Shown here piece by piece: positions 12,701-24,400 of a DNA stretch of 64,000 nt. How positions within the stretch are numbered: position 1 is the first letter of the stretch; every line of letters begins with the position of its first letter. The stretch is from Antedon mediterranea (taxonomy: Eukaryota; Echinodermata; Crinoidea; Comatulida; Antedonidae). The notes under the pieces are model-generated. The model was given only the letters and a program-made list of their open reading frames with translations. It ran no database searches and was not told the DNA's origin. Position numbers and translations under genes: made by a program. Where the stretch lies: NCBI RefSeq assembly GCF_964355755.1, contig NC_092679.1:2046001-2110000 (forward strand), in the 5' to 3' direction.

Positions 12701-15374
12701 GACTTAGGCAGAAACACAAACAATATAGTATATTGATATAAGCAGTGAGTTAGGCAGAAAAACAAAAACAAAATTATGACTTTGACACTTTTGTTATGAG
12801 GCTGTCGATATCATTTATATACAAAAAATGCTACCTTTAACTAACAAAATTTAATAGCATCAGCTCTTCGGATTAAAATTAACACTGATGATTTTAGAAA
12901 AGGAAAGTAGCAATAAAAGAGAAAGAATTTGTAACTAATGGGTTAAAAAATATACTATAAAAATGTAATTCTTATTTTATTTAAAAAATCATGAGTCTCC
13001 TCTCCTTAATTGCCTAAGTCACACAGCTGACTTAGGCAGAAACACAAAAAACGATCTGAGCATGTGCAAATGTATATAAAAGCACTCAGATAATGTACAG
13101 AGGGCAGTATAATGATATAAGCAGTGAGTTAGGCAGATTATAAGTCAGCTCTCCTTAATTGCCTAAGTCACACAGCTGACTTAGGCAGAAACACGAAAAA
13201 TATAGTATATTGATATAAGCAGTGAGTTAGGCAGATCATAAGTCAGCTCTCCTTAATTGCCTAAGTCACACAGCTGACTTAGGCAGAAAACACGAAAAAT
13301 ATAGTATATTGATATAAGCAGTGAGTTAGGCAGATCATAAGTCAGCTCTCCTTAATTGCCTAAGTCACACAGATAGTACAGGGATTTTTTCCAAAATGGC
13401 CAAAATATCAAGTTTTTAAAATTCAATTATTATGCCATAACATTGCTCTATATGATCATATATTGCTTTATCATCACCTTATAGTACCATAGACACCAGT
13501 TTTATCGAAAAATAAAAGGGTCGAAAAATGACTATTTTTGGAAAAAATCCTTGTACTATGACTTTAGGCAGAAACACAAAAAATATAGTATATTGATATA
13601 ATCAGTGAGTTAGGCAGAAAAACAAAAACAAAATTATGACTTAGACACTTTTGTTATGAGGCTGTCGATATCATCTATATACAAAAAATGCTACCTTTAA
13701 ATAACAAAATTTAATAGCATCAACTCTTCAGATTAAAATTAACACTGATGATTTTAGAAAAAGAAAGTAGCAATAAAAGAGAAAGAATTTGTAACAAATG
13801 GGTAAACAAATATACTATAAAAATGTATTTCTTATTTTATTTAAAAAATCATGAGTCTCTTCTCCTTAATTGCCTAAGTCACACAGCTGACTTAGGCAGA
13901 AACACAAAAAACGATCTGAGCATGTGCAAATGTATATAAAAGCACTCAGATAATGTACAGAGGGCAGTATAATGATATAAGCAGTGAGTTAGGCAGATCA
14001 TAAGTCAGCTCTCCTTAATTGCCTAAGTCACACAGCTGACTTAGGCAGAAAACACGAAAAATATAGTATTTGATATAAGCAGTGAGTTAGGCAGATCATA
14101 AGTCAGCTCTCCTTACATTGCCTAAGTCACACAGCTGACTTAGGCAGAAACACAAAAAATATAGTATATTGATATAAGCAGTGAGTTAGGCAGATCATAA
14201 GTCAGCTCTCCTTAATTGCCTAAGTCACACAGATAGTACAGGGATTTTTTCAAAAAATGGCAAAAATATCAAGTTTTTAAAATTCAATTATTATGCTATA
14301 AAATTGCTCTATATGATCATATATTGCTTTATCATCACCTTATAGTTACAGTTTTATCGAAAAATAAAGGGGTCGAAAAATGACTATTTTTGGAAAAAAT
14401 CCTTGTACTATGACTTAGGCAGAAACACAAAAAATATAGTATATTGATATAAGCAGTGAGTTAGGCAGAAAAACAAAAACAAAATTATGACTTAGACACT
14501 TTTGTTATGAGGCTGTCGATATCATCTATATACAAAAAATGCTACCTTTAAGTAACAAAATTTAATAGCATCAGCTCTTCGGATTAAAATTAACACTGAT
14601 GATTTTAGAAAAGGAAAGTAGCAATAAAAGAGAAAGAATTTGTAACAAATGGGTTAACAAATATACTATCAAAATGTATTTCTTATTTTATTTAAAAAAT
14701 CATGAGTCTCCTCTCCTTAATTGCCTAAGTCACACAGCTGACTTAGGCAGAAACACAAAAAACGATCTGAGCATGTGCAAATGTATATAAAAGCACTCAG
14801 ATAATGTACAGAGGGCAGTATAATGATATAAGCAGTGAGTTAGGCTGATCATAAGTCAGCTCTCCTTAATTGCCTAGGTCACACAGCTGACTTAGGCAGA
14901 AAACACGAAAAATATAGTATTTGATATAAGCAGTGAGTTAGGCAGATCATAAGTCAGCTCTCCTTAATTGCCTAAGTCACACAGCTGACTTACGCAGGAA
15001 CACAAAAAATATAGTATATTGATATAAGCAGTGAGTTATGCAGGAAAAAAAAATTATTACTTAGACACTTTTGTTATGAAGCTATCCATATCATCTATAT
15101 ACAAAAAATGCTACCTTTAAGTAACAAAATTTAATGGCATCAGCTCTTCAGATTAAAATTAACACTGATGATTTTAGAAAAGGAAAGTAGCAATAAAAGA
15201 TAAAGAATTTGTAACAAATGGGTTAAAAAATATATTATAAAAATGTATTTCTTATTTTATTTAAAAAATCATGAGTCTCCTCTCCTTAATTGCCTAAGTC
15301 ACACAGCTGACTTAGGCAGAAACACAAAAAACGATCTGAGCATGTGCAAATGTATATAAAAGCACTCAGATAAT
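3791..15374. repeat. higher-order satellite array, period mostly ~850 bp
   Basis: The basic monomer is about 98 bp. It holds an 11-bp inverted repeat, TGCCTAAGTCA ... TGACTTAGGCA, separated by six bases, so every monomer can form a hairpin. Two to four monomers, one ~190-bp foldback element and one ~330-bp segment with a short ORF make a higher-order unit. The ORF segment starts (ATGATTTT) at 3971, 4811, 5672, 6532, 7530, 8490, 9341, 10112, 10972, 12117, 12888, 13748, 14599 and 15168, giving spacings of 840, 861, 860, 998, 960, 851, 771, 860, 1145, 771, 860, 851 and 569. Copies are nearly identical and all in one orientation. The array ends 3 kb from the 3' end of CFAP61. Confidence 0.95.
6157..6344. 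mobile_element. foldback element inside the satellite unit (representative copy)
   Basis: The element has inverted ends ATAGTACAGGGATTTTTTC and GAAAAAACCCTTGTACTAT and interrupts the monomer between CACACAG and GACTTAGGC. Copies begin at 4455, 5298, 6157, 7021, 8112, 8975, 10597, 11457, 13373 and 14233, always at the same site. This implies one insertion that was later amplified with the satellite. It has no coding capacity. Confidence 0.75.
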
Positions 15375-17830
15375 GACATGCGCAGAACCTATTATTCGTC
15401 TCTGCACATGTTTATTATGGAATAGTAACTATTTATGTTAAAAAATTTTTTTCCTGTACTATAGTACAGGGATTTTTCAAAAAATGGCAAATTTTCGGCC
15501 TTTTTATTTTTCGATAAAACTGGTTACTATAGCACAATTGACCTGCGCAGAACCCATTATTCGCCTCTGCGCATGTTTATTATACTATAGTAACCATTTA
15601 TGTCAAAACTGGTTACTATAGCACATTTGACATGCGCAGAACCCATTATTCGCCTCTGCGTATGTTTATTATGCAATAGTAACTATTTATGTCAAAACTG
15701 ATTAACATAGCACAATTGACATGCGCAGAACCCATTATTCGTCTATGCGCATGTTTATTATACAATAGTAACCATTTATGTTAAAAAATAACAGAGTCAA
15801 AAATCGGCCATTTTTCGGAAATTTCCCTGTACTATAGTACAGGAATTTTTTCAAAAAATGGCTAATTTTCGACCTTTTTATTTTTTGATAAAACTGGTTA
15901 CTATAGCACAATTGACATGCGCAGAACCCATTATTCGCCTCTGCGCATGTTTATTATACTATAGTAACCATTTATGTCAAAACTGGTTACTATAGCACAT
16001 TTGACATGCGCAGAACCCATTATTCGCCTCTGCGCATGTTTATTATGCAATAGTAACTATTTATGTCAAAACTGATTAACATAGCACAATTGACATGCGC
16101 AGAACCCATTATTCGTCTATGCGCATGTTTATTATGCAATAGTAACCATTTATGTTAAAAAATAACAGAGTCAAAAATCGGCAATTTTTCGGAAATTTCC
16201 CTGTACTATAGTACAGGAATTTTTTCAAAAAATGGCTAATTTTCGACCTTTTTATTTTTCGATAAAACTGGTTACTATAGCACAATTGACATGCGCAGAA
16301 CCCATTATTTGGCTCTGCGCATGTTTATTATACTATAGTAACCATTTATGTCAAAACTGGTTAACATAGCACAATTGACATGCGCAGAACCTATTATTCG
16401 TCTCTGCGCATGTTTATTATGCAATAGTAACTATTTATGTTAAAAAATAAAAGCAATTTTATTGCATAATAATTGAATTTTAAAAACCTGATATTTTGGA
16501 AATTTTTCGAAAAAAATCTCTGTACTATTAGTACAGGGATTTTTTTTAAAATGGCCAATTTTCTACCCTTTTAGTTTTCAACATAACTGGTGTCTATGGT
16601 ACTATAAGATGATGATAAAGCAATATATGATCATATGGAGCAATTTTATCGCATAATAATTGAATTTTAAAAACCTGATATTTTGGCAATTTTTCGAAAA
16701 AAATCCCTGTACTATAGTACAGGGATTTTTTTTTAAATGGCCAATTTTCTACCCTTTTATTTTTCAACATAACTGGTGTCTATGGTACTATAATGTTTAT
16801 TATACTATAGTAACCATTTATGTCAAAACTGGTTACCATAGCACAATTGACATGCGCAGAACCTTTTATTCGTATCTGCGCTTGTTTATTATGCAATAGT
16901 AACCATTTATGTCAAAACTAGTTACTATAGCACATTTGACATGCGCAGAACCCATTATTCGCCTCTGCGCATGTTTATTATGCAATAGTAACTATTTATG
17001 TCAAAACTGATTAACATAGCACAATTGACATGCGCAGAACCCATTATTCGTCTATGCGCATGTTTATTATGCAATAGTAACCATTTATGTTAAAAAATAA
17101 CAGTCAAAAATCGGCCATTTTTCGGAAATTTCCCTGTACTATAGTACAGGAATTTTTTCGAAAAATGGCTAATTTTCGACCTTTTTATTTTTCGATAAAA
17201 CTGGTTACTATAGCACAATTGACATGCGCAGAACCCATTATTCGCCTCTGCGCATGTTTATTATACTATAGTAACCATTTATGTCAAAACTGGTTAACAT
17301 AGCACAATTGACATGCGCAGAACCTATTATTCGTCTCTGCGCATGTTTATTATGCAATAGTAACTATTTATGTTAAAAAATAAAAGGGTCGAAAATCGGC
17401 CATTTTTCGGAAATTTCCCTGTACTATAGTACAGGCCTATAGTAGGCCTACAGGGATTTTTTCAAAAATGGCAAATTTTCTACCCTTTTATTTTTCAACA
17501 TAACTGGTGTCTATGGTACTAAAAGATGATGATAAAGCAATATATGATCATATGGAGCAATTTTATTGCATAATAATTGAATTTTAAAAACCTGATATTT
17601 TGGCAATTTTTCGAAAAAAATCTCTGTACTATTAGTACAGGGATTTTTTTTTAAATGGCCAATTTTCTACCCTTTTATTTTTCAACATAACTGGTGTCTA
17701 TGGTACTATAAGATGATGATAAAGCAATATATGATCATATGGAGCAATTTTATCGCATAATATTTGAATTTTAAAAACCCGATATTTTGGCAATTTTTCT
17801 AAAAGAATCCCTGTACTATTATTGCCCTAC
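15375..17830. repeat. ~89-bp hairpin satellite with interspersed foldback elements
   Basis: The unit carries ATGCGCAGA ... TCTGCGCAT, a 9-bp perfect inverted repeat with a 17-base loop, followed by TTTATTATACTATAGTAACC and CTGGTTACTATAGCACAA. About fourteen units are seen, in clusters such as 15545-15785, 15915-16150, 16290-16440, 16850-17085 and 17220-17380. Larger foldbacks containing CCCTGTACTATAGTACAGG separate them. A longer block repeats with a ~374-bp period (compare 15722 with 16096). No gene is supported here; the short frames are read-through of the repeats. Confidence 0.9.
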
Positions 17831-18425
17831 AATATGTACAGCTATTTTTACAACTATTAAAGGGATAATATTACAGAGATATGAATTTTGGAATTAATTC
17901 TTTATTCATTTCTTTTAAGTTCTACTAGGTATTCATTCCTAATTGTTGTTGTGTTGTTTATTTACATTAATGGGTTTCATACGACCTAATTAATTTGCGT
18001 GAGATTGCCAGCAACAGAAATAAGTGGCTTTTGTTATTTTGAATCTTTATTTTTACGTTATTTTATATTTTTTGTTGTTGACGTAGGATACATGCATATA
18101 AGAACGTATCAGATTTTGTAAATCCACAGTGCATGGTTTTGTTACATTTTTTGGAATAAAGTTACCATATATATATATATATATACACAAAATTATTTGA
18201 TATTTTAGAACCTCTATTGTAGGGGTTGAATAAAATCTACTTAAATTGTCCTTTAATAAAACTAGCATTGGTTTTAACTCATAGCTATTACATAACTACA
18301 GGTTTTCCGCTTTTATACACAATATATTGTTACATAACGTTATACAGAGATATCCTTTTGTAAATATAACATATTTTTACTTTACATATGTATAAATTTG
18401 AAACCAGTGGATTACTTTTATTTGA
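17831..18425. other. spacer and 3' flank of CFAP61, with a short (TA)n tract
   Basis: The satellite stops near 17830 and ordinary AT-rich sequence follows, with a TA dinucleotide run at about 18168-18185. On the - strand, AATAAA occurs as TTTATT at 18417-18422 (only four bases past the stop) and at 18046-18051. The second is the more plausible polyadenylation signal for CFAP61. Confidence 0.5.
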
Positions 18426-21400
18426 TTAGACCATTCCTGGCTTGGCATACACGGGTAAATGGTAATAGTTATAGCTAAGGAAACTAAGAAGCCGTGTCTC
18501 AACCGCGCGTTTGCTACCTCCGTCGCCGAACTCGTTGGCGAGGTACTGACGATCTTGCTTGTCCAGTTCAAGATCTTGGTCAATTAATTGACGAACTTTC
18601 TCTTCCAACGCTATCACATCTTCAGCCTGAAATAAAAAAGCATTAACTCTCTGTGATGTGCCCAAATATGGTAGTGATATGTTTAAATATGGTATTGATG
18701 TGACATCATCATTTCCATGTATGGGCACAACACATTATTTTGTCATGTAGTGGTTGGTAGTGTAGACAAGGCTTTAGTAATCCCTTGAAGTAAGATGCTT
18801 ATTACTGTAATAGCCTTATCTTGTGACATTAAGCAGGCCATATTGTGTGCATACAAATATGAAAAATATCTCAGTACACTACCATAAAGGAATGGAAGAA
18901 CGTCTACCACCGGTGATCAAGAAATAGTGCAGAATATAGACACCTAAAGCTCTGTCTACACTATCAAATTGTATGTGATGTGCCCATATATGGACATATC
19001 ACTACCATATTTAAACATATCACTACCATATTTGGGCACATCATATTTTTTTGTCAAACTAGTTTGATAGTGTAGACAGAGCTTACATTTAAATGTTATC
19101 ATAATCAAGACTTACCGGTTTTTGTACAAGTAGTTCTCTAACCTCTTGTCTAAAGTCTGGGAAGCGATCGTGGAAAACAGCTAAGCTCCATGTTTCACGG
19201 AAGAAACTGAAAAAATCAGCAATGAGTCCTTCATCAAAGCGCGATACCATGTTGTTAAGCATACGCTCATGAACGTTGTACAGACATAGTAAATTGCTGG
19301 TATCGATTGCCTGAAATATAATATAAAACTTTATTTCATATTTCTCTCTCTTAAACATTTTCCGTCATTCCGCTTTCCACGATTTGTTTTTATGTTTTAT
19401 TTTATATTTATGTACCTCTAAATACAGATTTTGATCAAATTATTATTATTGAAATACTTGCCTTGAATACTGTACAAAGCATTCACAAAACTCTGTCTAC
19501 TCTATCAAATTAGTTTGACAATAAGTTTGACAAAAAGAGTGTGATGTGCCCAAATACAGTAGTGATATTACATCTTCATGTCTATATTATGGGCACATCA
19601 TATTTGTTGTCAAATAAAGTTTGATAGTGTAGACAGCTAGCTTTATACATTTGACATAAGAGGATGTTTAAACACTATAACAGCTTCTTGATTCATGTGT
19701 AATGGTTTTAATGTTTTAATTATTGGAGTTAACTTCCACTAACCTGTTTCGTAAGACATGTTATTGTTTCTATACTACTGTATTTGTTGATATGAACACG
19801 GAAATATCCAGGTCCATCAGCGGTTCCAGTGACCAACTCACGCCCCTATACAAAATACATAAAACAGTTACAAACTCTCTTTGAATTTCATTTAAAAAAT
19901 ACCTATTACTGTATTATAATTACAGTAGAATGAATAGGTCTATCAATAGAGGTTGGACGTAGTGTATAACCTATCCCATATATCTCATGGGATATTGTCT
20001 CGGGATGTCCATTGAATAGAGGTTGGACGTAGTGTATAACCTATCCCATATATCTCATGGGATATTGTCTCGGGATGTCCATTGAATAGAGGTTGGACGT
20101 AGTGTATAACCTATCCCATATATCTCATGGGATATTGTCTCGGGATGTCCATTGAATAGAGGTTGGACGTAGTGTATAACCTATCCCATATATCTCATGG
20201 GATATTGTCTCGGGATGTCCATTGAATAGAGGTTGGACGTAGTGTATAACCTATCCCATATATCTCATGGGATATTGTCTCGGGATGTCCATTGAATAGA
20301 GGTTGGACGTAGTGTATAACCTATCCCATATATCTCATGGGATATTGTCTCGGGATGTCCATTGAATAGAGGTTGGACGTAGTGTATAACCTATCCCATA
20401 TATCTCATGGGATATTGTCTCGGGATGTCCATTGAATAGAGGTTTATATATTTTTGTGCATATTTGCAGTTTTGCATTAAAAAAAAAGTAGTTCAGTCAG
20501 AGAGAGTCAGATAATTCAGGAAGACTCACCCCAATATATTAAAGATTACATAAATTATAATAAAATATTAAAAAAAACAAAGCTACAATTCTAATTTCTA
20601 TTTAATAACTTTATGCGGTCTTAGCTGGTCTTATGAAAATACTTATTTAACGATCATCATATCTAGATAGTAAATAGTTCTTGTATTCTAATTTCAATTT
20701 AATTGTTTACATTTATTTATTTTTACCTTTAAAGAAGGTATTTATCTTCTATTCTAGATTCTCTTAACTTTGTGTCAGAATAGAAGAATCTTACAAAATA
20801 TTTTGAAGTGCAAGTATAAGAAATGCTCAAGGCCGTCATAAAACATTTGCGATGATTATCTTACGTCCTAAGGACATTAAAGCATGATACTGAATGTCAA
20901 CATCATCCGCAAACACACTTTGCAACAAAATTAATTTTTCAAGTATGTTTGATGTCATTTGTATTGATTAAACAAAGTATTGAGTTTGTGTCCGGCTTGC
21001 ATTTTGACATGAAGTGTTCTTAGACGCAGATAAAAAAAAAGTAATGAGTGAATTCGATTTTCGTTTTTTGAATTACAGGCGTATTTAACATAGAATGACA
21101 TTTTACACCGTCCTAATTTCTTGTTAAATCGGATTAATACATTTTCATAGTATAACAAATGTAAAGAAATTGTAGTATGTATGCTACAAATGTGTGAGAC
21201 AACACAAACAAATGTTTTTAAAACCAATATCTATATAAAATTACCAAGAAATTTGTACTTATATATAAAAAAAATAAAATAAAATTACTGAAAAAATGAC
21301 AATACTGTGGGTATCAGTGGCTGGATCTCAATAAAAAATAAAATAAGCAAAAGTACTACTTATACTAAATATAAATATCAATTTCAGCATAATATAGTTT

Positions 21401-24400
21401 ATAATCATGTAAACCTGTTTTGCAGATATCTCTCCTGGGTTTGGTCCCCTGAGTTGGGATCTCTATTTCTAAGTTATTTGATTGCATTTCCACTGGGTGC
21501 TATTGCAGTTAAACAAACCATCCAACCATTCTTTATTCCATTGGATGTAGATAATTGCGTTCAACTTTACATATGCAAAGTCGTTAATGTTCACGGTAAG
21601 GTGACAGAGTTCATTTCGTTATAATTATCTTCAATATTATTCCTGGTTATGTTCTGAATGTATAATTCATTTATTTTGACTATTGGACTTATAGTAATCC
21701 TGTATATTTGTATTTTCTTCTTTAATATATTTTTTCTTTTTGTGTATTTAATTGGAATTCTCTGAATATACTGTAAACTAAAGCTAGTTTGACAAAAAAA
21801 AGGGTGATGTGCCCAAATATGGTAGTGATATGACATCATCATGTCCATAATGGGCACATCACATTTTTTTTCACATAAAGTTTGATAGTGTAGACAGAGC
21901 TTAAGGCATCTTAAGAGGCTAACTGAATATAAACTCGGTATTAATATGTAAGTTGGAAGGGTACAGTACCTTCTATTTCCAAAAAAATCAAATTAAATCA
22001 GTACCTGTGAGGTAATAATATTTAAGACTCTCACTGTTTGTTCATGGGTGGAATGGTGGGTTAATATAGCCTACTGTCAAGGGTATTGGTATCAATGAAG
22101 TTTTAAATAAATATGGTTTTTGAGTTTCATGACTGGAGTAATGGGTTATTTGAAAATGAATAACAGTGAATGGGTTTTTATGGTGGATAAAAGAGCCACG
22201 TCTGGGTTGATTGAGTCTAGTAGTTTAACGGTTAAATTCAGATGTTAATAGTGCATGAAAATGTAAATTGTGCAGGAAAAGTACTGTAGCATGTAAACAA
22301 GAAAAGTTCAAACAGAGAACTATATTCATAATTTATCTTAAGCTCTGACTACACTATCAAACGTTATTTGACAAAATGATGTGCCTATATGGACACAACG
22401 ATGTCATATCAGTACCATATTTGGCCACATCACATTTTTGTGTCAAACTAGTGTGATAGTGTAGACAGAGCTTAAGGGAAGAGAAATACATAATAAAATG
22501 AAGCAAAACTTTTTTTTTTTGGATAAAATATTTGTTTATTAACTTACATAGTTTTGCTGTGTCATCATTTTTTCCAACGGTTCATTTAAGTTTGGTTTTG
22601 TGAAGTGAAGATAGTTGAGACCTCCTGGAAGTATTGCGGCTTGAACCTTACTACTGTGGTACATTGGTATCAGGTTCATACTTTCTTCTGGTGGCTCTGT
22701 GTAATTCTCAACGGTTGGGTCAAATAATCGTAGCATTGTGGACGCCAGCAATTGACCTACTTCTCGCGAGTTAAAGTTACTCTGTGTCCTGCAAGAAAAA
22801 GTGTATATGAAGAACTCAATTTTTATAATCCCTTATTTATTTATTTTTGTAGAAATAGTATTTACAGTATGTTTCACCATGGACTCCATGGTTTAATATA
22901 CAGTATTACTATTGCAAGCATAAAACCAAAACATTGAATAAAACATCATTTGTAATTTCATTGCCAAACACTATCTTGTTGATGTAGAAGAAAAAAAACA
23001 ATTTAATTTAACAGCAAATTTATTTCTGCAAATTACAATTGCAAGGGAATATTACAATGTATAAAGCCAAAATAAATAAAAATATTGATAGTTAATTAAA
23101 CATGAAATATTTTGCAAAAACACAAACTAGTATCACATTCAATGCCATTTCTGATAAACTGCTAATTTCAATTTGTTCAATAAAAAGAGCATTTGTAACA
23201 AAATTTCTGATTGCCTATTACAGAACACAGAAATTACATAAAACTTGCAAGAGGGCAGAGTGACATCTAAGCAATATTGTACGTGCTTCTCATGGTACCA
23301 AAAGGTCAATCAATTGACATGTAATACTAGCACATTTCTGTATCATTATGAATTATTTTAAGAAAGAAAATGCTGAGGCAGCATCTATCAATCAATATCA
23401 ATCAATATAATCAATCAGAAGAATACATACTTGAAGACATGAATTGATTTTTGACAATATGGCATGGTTGATGATAATGGCCGATTTAATTTAGTTCCTA
23501 AGCTCTCTATTGGAACCTCTCACATCATAGGCCTATAAAGATGACTCCCGTGTTCTTTCTGCACAAAGGGGAATGAGCTATTAGGAGCTCATTGTACTAA
23601 GCCACGGCATTATGTGGTAGAGGGGCCAGTTCATTTCCTCATCCTCCCCAGTATTTTTCAACCAGATACTCATTTACAGCTGATTGGACTGGTAGTTGTC
23701 GGGAATTGAACCCGGGTCTCCCTGTATGACAGTCAAGTGTCTTAACCACTCCATACTCTATAACAAAGGCTTAGTATAATTATATTAAAGAGTGAAACGG
23801 TAACCTTACCATTGGTCCATATGGTATTTACGTTGGAACTTTGTGATTGGACCGGCCGCTCGGATGGACAAATCATTGGTGTGGAAGTTGGCATCGATTA
23901 CAAGTCGTCCATCAAATACAAGGCAACTGTCATTGATAGCTGTCAAAAAAAGTTAATAAAGTTTTTAAGGTAATATAAATAAGGTTTTTGTTTTATATTA
24001 AGCTTATTAGTGAACCCTCTAATTAGAAATATAATTTGTAAAGATCTCTAGGACATGAATTTCTAAATACAAACCTTTAAAAGCGTCGAAATCAACAGCT
24101 TTCCTATTGAAACAGAAGAACACAGAACATTCAAGTTTTAATGGCTTTGCGTCAGATGTAAAAGAAGCGCAGTAAACTTCCTCGATACTCTTCCCATCAT
24201 TCCATTGAGCAAGATAGTACCCATAATGCACATGGACCCCTTCGGCAGCTAAGGCATCACTGACGGCTGTTTCGATTTGTTTGTTGTTGAAGCAAGTGGG
24301 TTCATAGTTGGGCGGAGGGTGTACAAAGTGTATGCGACTTCCTGGGGTGCCTAACTTTAGTAATGATTGCACTGTAGTGTATGCGTCTAGGCTGGATCCG

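Noticed and set aside
16660-17302. short + strand frames in the 89-bp satellite
   Set aside because: They read through repeat units and change with each substitution; no start context, splice sites or family similarity.
19944-20444. regular repeats resembling a CRISPR array
   Set aside because: The 70-bp units are contiguous with no variable spacers, and the region is a eukaryotic intron.
21307-21624. 105-codon + strand frame in CFAP61 intron 20
   Set aside because: Only part of it looks protein-like ([16 protein letters not shown]), no acceptor/donor pair defines an exon, and it runs into a MITE-containing unit.
23701-23756. possible tRNA gene on the - strand
   Set aside because: The A and B boxes are present but no acceptor-stem pairing or full cloverleaf is visible, and a SINE body follows the B box.
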